A model generated the notes under the pieces. That model saw only the letters and a program-made list of their open reading frames with translations. It did no database searches and was not told where the DNA came from. Of a stretch of 64,000 nt of DNA, positions 25,233 to 36,292 are shown piece by piece. Source of the DNA: Acholoe squamosa (taxonomy: Eukaryota; Annelida; Polychaeta; Phyllodocida; Polynoidae); the NCBI GenBank assembly GCA_949317995.1, contig OX439035.1:3524181-3588180 (forward strand). The letters are read 5' to 3'. The position numbers were made by a program, and so were the translations under genes. Numbering within the stretch: the stretch's first letter is position 1; each line of letters begins with the position of its first letter.

Positions 25233-25809
25233 CTTTTTTGAGGTTTGAAAATGTTTTATTGTCAAGTCACTATTCATACAGAAAGTGGTAAAATTAGACA
25301 ATAATGTGAATCCTCGTTCAGTTATTACATTAAGTGGTTGTTTGCACATAGATCAATGAATAAAGATGGGAATTTATACAATGAAGAATGAGAACAATAA
25401 TATAAACAGAAAAAATAAAATCTATATAACAAACAGTATATACTATGTACACAAATAGCAACCTCTATAATCGTACAATAAAAGTTCAAAAAGAAGGGCA
25501 GCAGGCATGGTACACCAGTTTGTTACTATCAACAAGTTTTATACTAGCATGTATTACACTATACCAATAGGATATATATGGACAGATCAGTAGGTACAAA
25601 ACATATCTTAAACAGATGATCAGCAGATATACAGTATGAGAGTATAGTCACTGTGAGCTCATGGATATAATTTATGCGGTGTAGTCTTTCAACAGCTCCA
25701 CATGAATAAATTCTAATAGAGGGTGTAGTCAGCAAACAACAGCTCCCTCTACTCAATCAGGATAAGGTGTAGTCTTTCAACAGCTCCCTAACCTGTATCT
25801 TTTTTCATA
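25233..25809 (-). other. LINE 3' UTR
   Basis: The 577 bp after the ORF2 stop contain two copies of ggtgtagtctttcaacagct and a partial third. On the minus strand they end with AATAAAACATTTTC and a short A-rich run that abuts host sequence. Confidence 0.7.
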
Positions 25810-28731
25810 TTACTCATCCAGCTCATTCAGCTCATCACCCATTAACATCATCTTGGACAAGTCTTGTATCTGCCTAATTCTTGCTTTAAATTTAAGTTTA
25901 CTTTCACTGTGTTGGACATCAGCTCGGAGATTGTTCCATAACTCAACTCCTCTATATAGCGGCGAGTTGTTGAATCCCATGTTACGTGCTCTGGGAATGA
26001 CTATCTTGAACTTTGATTCTGACCTCATACCTGGCCTTCTGATTTCCTCATCGACCCAATCTGGATTTCTTGATAATTTGTACATGAAGCTAAGCTATAA
26101 TTCTTGTCGTCTCCTCATCAGGAGTGGGATATTAGCCCGTTCATGGAGCTCTTCTTCATTAAGATCCAAACCTCTGAAACAAATTTTCAGGCCTCTCTTC
26201 TGCATTCTGTCTAACTTTTTTAACAGGCCTTCATTAGCCCCCTCGTAGGCAAAACAAGCGTAATCAAAAACAGACATTATGGTGGTTTTATAGACTGTTA
26301 CAGCAACTTTTTCAGATAACATGTTTCTGAATTTACTGAATCTAAAAAGACGGTGGTTAATTTTACTATTTAAATCCTTTAGTGCAGGTTCAAAACTCAA
26401 TAGACTGTCTAACTTTAATCCTAAGTAGCAGTAGTTATTTAGAGTTTCAAGTTCTTTGTTATACAAATATAGTTTTTGGCCCCTGGACTTTGGTAACTTT
26501 TTGCATGAACCATACCACACAACTTTGGATTTATCCGTGTTAGCAGTAAGCCTCTTGGTTACAAACCAGGATTGTAATCGATTTAATGCCGTTTGTAACC
26601 TATTGGTTATAGTTTCAATTTTGTTGTTTGAGCTGTATATTACCAAGTTGTCTGCATAAAGATAATGTTTACAATCAGCAAGAACATCACTGACATCATT
26701 TATATATAGCATGAACAAGAGCGGTCCCAATACAGACCCTTGCGGGACACCAAATCATACTGGGGCTTCATTAGAAACAAAGGAACCAATTTTAGTATAC
26801 TGGCTTCTCCCAGTTAAGTAACTCATTAGCCAATTGAGTGTTGTGTCATGTAAACCAAGTTGTCCTAAAATTTCAACAAGATAGGCGTGATTAACACAAT
26901 CGAACGCCTTACGTAGGTCAAGATAACAAACTCCAGTCAAATGGCCTCTATCTCTATTTTCATAGATATCGCTCAGGAGTCTGAAGACTGCATCTGCAGT
27001 CCCCAGTCCTGATCGATAACCAAATTGTTTTGCAGAAATAACATTTTTCTTATTTAGAATTTCATTTAGATGGCAATACATTATTTTTTCCGCAATTTTG
27101 GAAGGTACAGGTAATAGTGATATCGGCCGCCAATTGGTGATTAACTTTAGATTACCGGGCTTGGGTATTGGATTCACCCTTGCCCTTTTCCATTTTTCAG
27201 GAAATATGCCACTGGTTAAGCTCAGTTCGTACAACCTAGTAACAGGATCTAACAAAAATAACAGTGCTGTTTTCAAAATATCACATCTAATACCATCAAT
27301 TCCGGAAGTTTTGTTGACATTTATTTCTTTTATGAGCATCTCAACAAAGCCTTTCTCAACTCGCACAGGAATTTCAGCTGGATCAACAGGTTCAGTCATT
27401 AATACACGCCCAGGATAACCATTATCTGTGAAAACTGAAGATAGTTTAGCACCAATATTTGAGAAATAATCATTTAAATAATTTACAGATTCATGCTCTG
27501 ACTTGATAAAACCATCATCACCTATCAATTCTGGAGGGGCAATTTGCACCTCTGGTTTCAAAACTCCATTTAAAACTCTCCAGAATCGCTTTGGGTCAGA
27601 CTTAGCCTCCTCCAGTGCAGACTTGACCTGGTTGGCTTTTGAGTACCTGATAGCCTTATTAATTCTACAACTTAGCTGCCTGGCTTTATTGAGATAATAA
27701 TCATCCTTAATTTTCGAAAACATTTCCACATTGTCCTCGCGTTCATTTATCATTGACAAGATGTCATGTGTCATCCATTTATTTCTTCTGTCCACAATCT
27801 CAATTTCAGACCAAGGACAGTACTCATCTAAGTATTCAATTATCAAGTTTTCAATGAATGACCAAGCACCATCAGGGTCGTGCAGTTCATAAAAAACATC
27901 CCAGTCTGCCATTATTAGCCACTCTTTGAAAGTTTCTTCATCATAACCTTTGTACTTTCTCACCCAAACTTTCTTTTTAATATAGTCAACCTTCTCTCTT
28001 GTTTTTACAGCAAACACAGGCAGATGATCACTTACTAAAAAATTCAAGACACCAGATGTAATAGACTCATTGTAATTAGTCAATATATTATCTAAACATG
28101 ATACAATAATCTTATAAGGTCTAGTGCACTGATTAATGAGTTTATGATAGCCGTTAAATCGGCAAGCATCGATTAGCTTTACAGTACTAGGTAGTTTTTC
28201 ACGCAAGGTATTTATATTTATGTCCCCCATAATCCATTGTTCAAGCCCTTCTTTATCTGCAATTTCCATAACACGAGACAAATGTAGAAAAAACTTATCT
28301 ATCTTGCCAGAAGGAGGTCTATATAGAGTGACCAATTGTAAAGTATGTGTCTTCAAGACTAGATCTAATACTAGACATTCAATATCCTTGCTACTACAAC
28401 TAATGTCATTGCGTATCTTAACATCAAGATTAATGTCATCTCGAATGTAAACTGCTAAACCTCCGCCTTTCTTTCTATTTTGGTCCAGCCTGAACAAATT
28501 CATGCCTTCCCAGTTTATTAAGTCATCATCATAGTCTTCATGTAACCAAGTTTCACTCATTCCAACTATATCAGCACCATCTAAATGGTCAAATATTTCC
28601 TGCCTTTTGTTAAACATACTTCGCGTATTTAGATGTACCATTTTCAAGCCCTTCATATTTAGAAAATCGTTTAATCGTGTAGTTGTTGCCATTACATAAA
28701 CAAATACAAGTAGACAATAGTTTATATACAA
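25810..28731 (-). pseudogene. LINE ORF2: endonuclease and reverse transcriptase
   Basis: About 970 codons lie in one frame. The endonuclease is at residues about 30-245, with NTRS (35-38), SETW (59-62), YRPPS (127-131), GDIN (169-172) and SDHLP (234-238). Reverse transcriptase starts at about 470 (TSGIDGI), with WRPISLLPV, DLRKAFDCVNH and GVPQGSVLGPLLF boxes and a C-terminal LWNNLRADVQ-type tail. The catalytic box reads YADN (26647-26658) where YADD is expected. In-frame stops are TGA at 26755-26757 and TAG at 26095-26097. The start could be the ATG at 28731 or the in-frame MATTTRLND (about 28692). The protein would copy the element RNA at a nicked target, but this copy is unlikely to be active. 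Confidence 0.85.
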
Positions 28732-28739
28732 AAAATAAA

Positions 28740-29910
28740 GAATTATAAATTAAAAATAAAGGAGCCCCTGACTAAATTCTAGCCAGAGGCTCAGATATCC
28801 ACCAACAGAAATAACCAACTTAATGTTCTGTGGGTGGAATACAACAAGAGAGAGGGAGCTAATACCAAGTTACTTATAAGATAATCTCAGCTCCGTGACA
28901 AAAGATAAAAAACCACGCATATGCAATATTGTGTTGTGTCAATGAGTAAGTAAACTCTGAGTTTTTAACTTAAATTTATATATATTATTGCATCTTATCA
29001 AATCAGTAAATTAGTTAAATAAATTACAAATAAGCACCTAAAGAAGGAGGGAAATAAAGTTAAAGTTAGAGGTTCAAAAAGGTTGTAAGCCCTTGGTTAT
29101 TTTGATTCTAGTATAGAATATTTTCTTAGTCATGTAGAATCACATGAAAAGTTAGGGATTAATATTGATAAATTAATTATTAAGTTACTACTAATGAAGG
29201 GTTAGTTAGCTCACCCAGTGTTACCGGACCTTGTACTAGTTTGGTCATAGATCTTATCTATGTATTCGTAGCTCTCTGAGACACCACAATGCACCCACTG
29301 TAATCATTCCACCGTCACCAGTAGTAATGTTCTTACCTACAAATAGAATAGAACAAAAATTACAATACATCAATAACAGTGACACATTTTTCAATTATGA
29401 AACGATTAGCTATTTAATTAGCATTTCATTGTATCATGCCATTCAAGTGACAAAAAACTGTAGACAAAAATAATACAGAAGTAGTACACGAGTAAATATA
29501 TGTAACCATGCATTACTTAACACTAAGCGACCAAGAACATAGACCACCCTTTGTATAATCATCAATGTACCAACACCAGCTTGACTAAGCTTACAATGAG
29601 TGAAGCATGCATTTCTTTTATCGAAAGTTCCACTCTAAAATTTGGATGTGCTCTGTGCATAAATTGCAACATGTTGCCTGGGGTAGAATAACAGGTCATT
29701 TTTAGAAAGTTCAGATATTTTATGAACTTATCAAGTGGTCATAATAGTCATAGTAGGTGCAATCCTCACGAATTGCTCCCAAGACAACCAGTCAGGTATC
29801 CCTTGGCTTTGTCAGTTATAGAAAAGGTGTATTAGGTGCAATCCTCACGAAATGCTCCCAAGACAACCAGTCAGTCAATGAACTTGTGTTATAATCTTAT
29901 GGACAAATGC
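28740..29910. other. Spacer between SGNH ORF and ORF2 of the LINE
   Basis: No open frame of note is present. A 41-bp segment beginning aggtgcaatcctcacgaa is repeated in tandem at about 29757 and 29834. The length (1.2 kb) is unusual for the space before a LINE ORF2. Confidence 0.6.
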
Positions 29911-30713
29911 TCAGCCTAAGCATATTTTATTTATCTGAGCAGTCACCTCGTCCCATTCATACTCATCATCTTCTTCATCTTCCATTACATCATCAGCTCC
30001 AGCAACATTCTCAACCTTCTCAGGCGGCAGGATTTTCTTGACTACCTGGGCAATACGTGCTGCTAGTTCCTTCTTAACATCATCTGTGGCATGTAGGCCA
30101 TCTCTCATTTTTTTAGGGCCATATTGGCATGAGAATTTCGGGGCTTTGCCAACCTTTCTCCCTTTCTTGCCCCGATTCCACCTGTTTTTGTGGAATACAG
30201 TGTGCAGCTTGATGGTGGACATTTTATAGATGGTGTTGAGATATTGCACATCTCCCTTTAGGAGTTTGATGCTCCTATTCAATGCAGGCTGATTGGGATC
30301 TGGCAAGCTCTTGCGGTTGAATTTCTGAAGGTCCATGCCGAATATTGTACAAATAACATATTTGGTTTCAGGATGTTGTTTATTCAACACCTGTAGCATC
30401 CGGCTTAGCCTGACTGAGACTACCGCCCTACAAGTGGCAGCATCAATGTGAGGGAAGTAGATGTCACGTTTCCCGTGAATATAGTGCCGCGCTGTAACAT
30501 CGCAGGCTCCGGCCATGAACACGACCAGGTCATAAGCCTCAGTGTCAAGGTTTTTTTCAGCACTTTATCCTGAATTGTAGCAATGGGCCATGATTTATGA
30601 GCACACTCACCACCTTCATAATTTTCAGCATCATCTAGAGTGTCAGCTACCAGAACCCCCATTCCTTCACCACGAGAGTCCCCGGACAATAGAACCAACA
30701 TTTCGACCTTCAC
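29911..30713 (-). pseudogene. SGNH/GDSL-hydrolase-like ORF in the LINE
   Basis: The frame from 30713 begins VKVEMLVLLSGDSRGEG, where GDS matches block I with the Ser nucleophile. A shift at a run of seven A (about 30555) moves the frame to one reading EAYDLVVFMAGACDVT (block III, GxCD where GxND is usual). The C-terminal part holds DGLHATDD, matching the block V D-x-x-H pair. After that it is basic and then acidic, and ends at 29911. CR1-type LINEs are known to carry such esterase domains in ORF1. Here it is a separate frame after the NADAR ORF. No ATG suits the start, but a 3' splice-like site (cactacagtttcag) precedes it and a donor-like CGT|gtaaga lies in the end of the NADAR ORF, so splicing between them would stay in frame. 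Confidence 0.65.
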
Positions 30714-30797
30714 CTGAAACTGTAGTGACAGATTATTGCATTCAAGATAGAAGCAACACTAAACAGTAGTTAGTTGATACACACTAAATTATTAACT

Positions 30798-31868
30798 TCA
30801 GGTCTGACTATAGAGTTCTCTTACACGCATCACGATCTTCCCGTGCAAGTTCTTTCCCAGGAACTTATCTTCAGTTTCATACTTTGCATTGTTTAAAGTG
30901 CTCCACGGCCAACCTGAAGCCCACTTGTCCGAGCCAGTTCCCTCTATTAATAGCCTCAACCCAATATTTAATAAGTCTTGCATAATTTCTTTATTCTGCC
31001 CATATTTAGCTTTGATCAGGTCCTCCATAAGGGAGGGTTCGAGATCCAGAAACGGGTGATTCATTGGGATTTTTTTGGAGTCACCTTTCAACTTGATCAA
31101 ACGTGGATCTGTCATTGAGAGCACTTCTCGGGCTTCAGCCGGATGACCTAGCTCTAACAATCTGACATGGAAATACCCTTGTTCTACGCTATTGTAGGTG
31201 TATTTGATGCCTTTGTGAATAAACTCAAGTTTGCATGGGAACCAATTTGAAAAGTGCGCATTAACACCTTGGTAAACTATGCCCATTTTGGTGTGTAGTA
31301 TGCGAGTTTCACCATCTGTTTTGTTTGCCCGCCTCTTAGCAGGTTTTCCCTTGATTGGGGGTTCATAAGGGGTGTGTGCAACTTTGTGCTCATCCGGGAT
31401 ACCAGAGAGAGATGTGTAGTCGTAGGATGTACCTTCAATATTTATACCATCCTTGTCAGTACCTGCAGTAAGACCCTTTTTTTTGGCAGCTGCTACAATA
31501 GCTCTGCCATGCTTTTTAGCATCTCGCATCTCTCTTGACTCATCCAAGGCAAAGCCAATCTTTGTTTTCATTTGCTTCCCTATTTCATTCAACTGCCATC
31601 TTTTTGCCAGTATGGCTGACTTGATGGCAATGTTACTACAACACACCATTATGGGCACCTTTTCTTTTGGTGGTTCCTCACCTTCTTGGATCTCAATGGG
31701 TTTTTTCATCCTAACAATCTCCACAAAATCTCCATCATTACAACGGATGTCTAGTTTTCTGAATAGGTCATACAGAACAGGCAATAGTTTCTGATTTTGT
31801 CTTGACCATAAGCCATATATGACAACATTCCTTTCAGGGGAGCTGGTGGCATGCTTAACAGTTCTCAT
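30798..31868 (-). CDS. LINE ORF1 C-terminal part: RRM-like and NADAR domains
   Basis: Residues about 14-115 (NVVIYGLW... to GFALDESREMRDAKK) resemble the RRM-like RNA-binding domain of LINE ORF1 proteins. Residues about 196-352 match the NADAR (YbiA/DUF1768) fold family: HFSNWFPCKLEF, TYNSVEQGYFH, MTDPRLIKLKGD, LIKAKYGQN, GSDKWASGWPW and FLGKNLHGKIVMRVREL line up in order with the family's FSNF, S-x-E-x-x-Y, W-G and G-x-N-x-L-G-x-x-L-M-x-x-R blocks. NADAR proteins known elsewhere cleave N-glycosidic or ADP-ribose bonds, and the activity here is unknown. The frame is open upstream of the first Met to about 32220, adding some 115 coiled-coil residues. No stop or obvious damage is seen in the NADAR part. 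Confidence 0.75.
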   Translation of the reverse strand: MRTVKHATSSPERNVVIYGLWSRQNQKLLPVLYDLFRKLDIRCNDGDFVEIVRMKKPIEIQEGEEPPKEKVPIMVCCSNIAIKSAILAKRWQLNEIGKQMKTKIGFALDESREMRDAKKHGRAIVAAAKKKGLTAGTDKDGINIEGTSYDYTSLSGIPDEHKVAHTPYEPPIKGKPAKRRANKTDGETRILHTKMGIVYQGVNAHFSNWFPCKLEFIHKGIKYTYNSVEQGYFHVRLLELGHPAEAREVLSMTDPRLIKLKGDSKKIPMNHPFLDLEPSLMEDLIKAKYGQNKEIMQDLLNIGLRLLIEGTGSDKWASGWPWSTLNNAKYETEDKFLGKNLHGKIVMRVRELYSQT

Positions 31869-32211
31869 ATTTGTCAGGACTTGGCTGTAGCTTGATTGTC
31901 CAATTGTCTTCCCACTGACTAAAAGTTCACCAGTCTGTCTTGTTAACTCGTTGAGATTTTTCTCATTTCGATTGACCTTGCCCTTTATCTCATTTTCTAC
32001 ACTGTTTAAGGAGTCTCCAATCTTTTTGACCTCTTGGGTAATTCTGTTGTGAACATTGGTACTAGCAGTGCCAACAGAATTTTGAATTGTTTTGATTTCT
32101 TGATTTAGTTTCGAGTCAAGGCTGTCAACCCTGAGGTCAACTTTATTTACTAACTCTCTAAGAGTTTCTTCTAGTCTTTTGAATCTACCATCATTGTCTT
32201 CATGTTTGTCA

Positions 32212-33039
32212 TCAATCTCCTTCTAACCTGATTATATCCTTCCGTCTGTCTAATAGCAGTTGCTCATGTCTGGTCGAGTCAGCTTCGAGTCCCGTCACTT
32301 TGGTCTCTAAGTCAGAGTGAGATTGTTCAATATTTTCTAATCTGTCAAGCAAGCCAGTGTTGTGGACCTCTAGGAGTTTTGCCATTTGCTGCAGCATGTC
32401 TGTTTTGAAGTCATTCATTTGGTTTCGTTGCTCCCTGACTAGTTCTACTTTCAATTCATTCATTTGCTCCTTTTCTATTACAACCGATATTCCCAGTGTT
32501 TCAGATACTTTTCCATCAACATTTTGATTATTTCCCGCCTCAAGTTGGAACATTTTACCAGAATCCAGTTTTGGTTCATTTAGATTCTTACTCACATTCA
32601 CAATATTGGCAAGCGGATTGCTGCCATTGATGTTTACATTTCTAGAGTTATGCTCTGCATTAACTGCACTCTCCCCCTCTGCATCACCCATATCAGGCTG
32701 ATTCCCAATATCCCTTACCGGCTCCGAATAGCCATCTCCCCCACTTTGAGGTATCCCCCGTGATGTCAGAGGATTCCCCACCACATGTGACACAATGTTA
32801 TTCCCCGCCTCTTGGGAACTCCCAGTGGCTTCACCAGTGTTTTCCGATAGACCTTCCATCCCTGGAATAAACTCCACTACCCTACGTAGTATGCTACTCT
32901 CACTCAAATCAAGTAGGATTTTCTTATTTCCTGGGGATATTGAATTTGTGTCAGGGGATTGACTTGAATCTCCGCGACTGCGGGGTCTCTTTTGTGCTGG
33001 CGTAGTATTATCAACCGTCGTCATGACGCCCAGGCCCAA
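32212..33039 (-). pseudogene. LINE ORF1 N-terminal part: low-complexity and coiled coil
   Basis: The frame starts MGLGVMTTVDN. It has a basic/Ser-rich start (QKRPRSRGDSSQSPD) and an Asn/Gly/Glu-rich middle, and ends in a heptad-rich coiled coil (ENIEQSHSDLETKVTGLEAD). A single-base shift near 32220 (RLEGD then stop, versus EIDDKHEDNDG in the next frame) separates it from the coiled coil that leads into the RRM-NADAR part. Coiled coils in LINE ORF1 proteins drive trimer assembly on RNA. Confidence 0.7.
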
Positions 33040-33963
33040 TGTTATAAATCAAGTATGCTCTGAGACTACACTGTCCCACGTTAAACAAGCAAGTTAGACA
33101 ATTTGCCAAAAATCAGTTCTGACAGCTCTAAGTTGTAAAATTTACATCTTTATATTTCTGCATGAAACTCATTAAATAGACCAATCCACCCTGTAGATGA
33201 TGAAAATAAGGGTTAATTGTTTGCCTAAATTCAGGACCTGAGACTACACTGTCCCAAGATAAACGTTCGGTAGACCGCCGTATGTGCGCGGTCTGAGACC
33301 ACACTGTCCCAAGTTAAACAACTTGCCAAAAAATCAGTTCTGACAGCTCTAAGTTGTCGTAAAATTTACATCTTTAATTTCTGCACCAAACTCGTTAAAT
33401 AGACCAAATCCGCCCTGTAGATGATGAAAATAAGGGTTAATTGCTTGTCAAAATTCAGGAAAAGGTCTAAATAATACTCGTTCACTCGCGCGAAGACCGT
33501 ATTTGCGTGGCCTGAGACTACACTGTCCCAAGTTAAACGTTCGGTACACCGCCGTATGTGCGCGGTCTGAGACTACACTGTCCCAAGTTAAACAACTTGC
33601 CAAAAATCAGTTCTGACAGCTCTAGGTTGTCGTAAAATTTACATCTTTAATTTCTGCACCAAACTCGTTAAATAGTCCAAATCCGCCCTGTAGATGATGA
33701 AAATAAGGGTTAATTGTTTGTCAAAATTCAGGAAAAGGTCTAAATAATACTCGTTCACTCGCGCGAAGACCAAGAAATGTCACGAGCGAGTGAGCGATAA
33801 AAGGGGATTTGGTAGATTAACGGTCTTGTCTTCTTTCAAAAACAGATGATTTATCCAGAATTTCCTAAATCAAATACAGCCCCTCTTAATTTAACGAATT
33901 TTACCGATCGCCACGGAGCGAGTACGCGTACACGCTCATGCTGGCATAGCTCGCTCTCTCTCT
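33040..33963 (-). repeat. LINE 5' UTR with tandem monomers
   Basis: Three units begin with gagactacactgtcccaagt-type sequence (about 33060, 33298, 33568), followed by cagttctgacagctctaagt and tgatgaaaataagggttaat. Shorter partial copies of the ctgtccca segment lie at about 33240 and 33510. The outer part carries CG-rich gcgcgaagacc and gtatgtgcgcggtctgag repeats. Monomer-type 5' UTRs act as promoters in some LINEs, and that is inferred here. Confidence 0.7.
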
Positions 33964-34544
33964 CAGATTTCCCCCCTTAACAAATTGGTCTTAAACAAGA
34001 TAGTATTTTAACATAATATAGTATGACACCCATGCCCACTCGTAGACATACCAATTTAAAGAACATGACTTTAAAAAGACATTAACCATGTCATTCGGCT
34101 ACAAAAAATCCCATTCCTTCTGTACCACTGCAGTGTATCGGCATGATGTATGAATGCACTGATGCATCATGATGGCTAATGGCCATGATGCATTAGACGC
34201 CTTTAAAGGGTTAAAGAATAAGCATTCAGCAATGCCATGGTTAATCCTGTAGAATTACTAACCTTACAGAATCATATATGTAACCTACTTTATGATTCTC
34301 CATCAGGGAAGATAACTTGCAATGGACAGAACCCTTGCAACAACGGTGGAACATGCATTCCGACAACAGATCCACCAGGACCAAACCAGGGACCTGATAC
34401 TTGTGACTGTGATAATGGCTATACAGGGTCTGCATGTGAAAGTAAGTGAGGCACTGGTAGCATTTTATATTCTATGGTGCATAGGAGTCTGCACATTCAG
34501 GATCAAAAGACATAACATAATGCACTGTCATATTCATAAAAGAA
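33964..34544 (+). repeat. Right copy of 580-bp direct repeat flanking the LINE
   Basis: The segment starts cagatttccc directly after the LINE 5' end and ends cataaaagaa. It contains exon A6. After it the unit continues normally (tttgatggatgtc), which the left copy lacks because the LINE follows. Confidence 0.8.
34307..34441 (+). CDS. EGF-like exon A6
   Basis: The last type A exon. It has three replacements relative to A5: the split first codon reads Arg rather than Met, PPGPNQ replaces PPGQNQ, and GSACE replaces GSTCE. All six Cys are kept. Acceptor ctccatcag and donor A|gtaagt are intact. Confidence 0.75.
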
Positions 34545-34801
34545 TTTGATGGATGTCTATAGAGGAAAAACTGCCAATCCCTCTGCAATCTGAAACCTCC
34601 CTGTATGCATGTTCGTTTCAATGTCTCTAGTTTAAACAAATCAATAATCAGTATAGAATTAAATCTCCTCAGGGTTGTTATTTTTCTAGCTCTATTAGAG
34701 TTGGAGTATGTTAAAAACAAGGCCGATGTAGAGATGGAGAAACCCCAATCTTTTGCATTACATCATAAATAGTGAATACTTTCTGTAATTGCTTATTACA
34801 G

Positions 34802-34915
34802 CAAATATTGATGAGTGTGCCTCAAGCCCGTGTGGAATTGGAGGAACCTGCATGGATGAGGTCAATATGTATAGCTGCACATGTCCCGATGGATTTACAG
34901 GAGACCAATGTCAGG
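34802..34915 (+). CDS. Calcium-binding EGF exon B3
   Basis: This exon links the A-type region to the B array. It starts NIDEC, has CGIGGTC and YSCTC like the array, but ends GFTGDQC like B1 and B2. It is therefore intermediate in sequence between the early B exons and the amplified ones. Confidence 0.8.
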
Positions 34916-35369
34916 GTCAGTTGGCTTCATTTATATTACAGTAAATCTGTGTGTACAGAACGCCCCTCACATATAGAATGCACCTCAGGTATGGGATGCA
35001 GATGATGTAAATCAGGTGTGTTAGCTGCATCTTATACATGAGGACTATGGTACTTAAATTGTGGTTAAAGTTTCCAGTATAGTCCTGGAATGAAAATGCA
35101 ATCTTTTTCATTTCTTTTTTTTATAAAGAGCTGCATGTCCTGATTACACTTAAATGTTTGGCAACTAATCTTGTAGTCATCATCTGGAGCCTTTTTTTGT
35201 TGAGATTCTAATAATCAAGCTCTCAATAGCATCTAAAAGTTGCCTAGTCGATGAAGAAGAAGGTTCATAACAAAGGGGTGAAAAATTGATGGAACATTGG
35301 TTGCTAATCATCTTGCATGTTTTCGGAGATATTCCAATCTGATGAGGCTCTTTGTAGTGAATAGGAAAA

Positions 35370-36080
35370 ATTTTCTTTTCGGGTCATGCAACTTAGTATC
35401 ACATATAATTACACACATGGTATATCGTTATTTAACATACACTTAAAATACTCTAAGACGGTCTCGAACATGTTCTTCCGAACTTGTTTCGACCCATATC
35501 TCTCCTTAATCCTATTCCATAGTGTATATGTATGTTTATTTTATTTAAAATATTTATATGTGGTCGACTCCTATTATCAAGACGTCACACAAATAACATA
35601 TCACGTTCTACTTCGAACTCTCGGTTATAACTTCGAGCCCTAATTTCCTTAGAATAACGAAATGTTACTCTGTTAAAACTATGTTATTTTTGCACACCCC
35701 TTTCCTTATTCTGGTGGGGGTAGTGTAGGGGCTCGTAGATCGTGATATAGTGTGAGCGTCTCCCTCGAGAGGGCGTTTCGAGCGGTGCGCCCATCACCGG
35801 TAGTCACTAGAGGTCTCTTCGACCACTGGTCTCTGCAGGGTGGTGGCAGCACTGTTCGCCTCGCCCCAACTCCTACCTGGGGCCGGGGAAGACGTTAGTC
35901 TGGCTCTGCCTGCCAACGGAGTCGGACCACCCTTACCTGAGCTTGCACATAGCTAAGCAGTACACTTCGAGGTGGATGTAAAACATATACCGTAATAAAT
36001 ATGTGCCGGTTGCACTAACCCGAGATACCTTGTCTGGTTTTGACTTCGAACTAGTCGAGACCTTAATCCAAACCATTACA
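35370..36080. mobile_element. Unclassified 0.7-kb insert, possibly a solo LTR fossil
   Basis: Unit sequence stops at about 35370 and resumes at gaaacaaattcttgag (about 36081), and roughly 80 bp of the normal unit is missing. The insert is partly GC-rich (about 35700-35940), contains no coding frame of note and has AATAAA near its right end. It could run from TGCAAC to TTACA, which would suit a solo LTR, but no target duplication is visible. It looks damaged and undatable. Confidence 0.35.
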
Positions 36081-36292
36081 GAAACAAATTCTTGAGATTC
36101 TACCCTTTCTTTCAATGTCTCTAGTTTAAACAAATCACTAATAATCAGTATAGAATTAAATCTCCTCAGGGTTGTTATTTTTCTATTAGAGTTGGAGTAT
36201 GTTAAAAACAAGGCCGATGTAGAGACGGAGAAAACACAATCTTTTGCATTACATCATAGATAGTGAATACTTTCTGTAATTGCTTATTACAG

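Larger units (their letters stand above)
25233..33963 (-). mobile_element. LINE with ORF1 (RRM + NADAR), SGNH ORF and APE-RT ORF2
   Basis: On the minus strand, 5' to 3', the element has: 5' UTR repeats (33960-33040), ORF1 (33039-30798), an SGNH-hydrolase ORF (30713-29911), a 1.2-kb spacer, ORF2 with apurinic-type endonuclease and reverse transcriptase (28731-25810), and a 3' UTR with AATAAA (minus strand, about 25258) ending in a short A run. It is 8.7 kb long and near full length, with two stops and two frame shifts seen in its coding parts. ORF2 resembles the CR1/L2/jockey group, but the exact clade is undetermined. It inserted in the intron next to an A exon. Confidence 0.8.
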
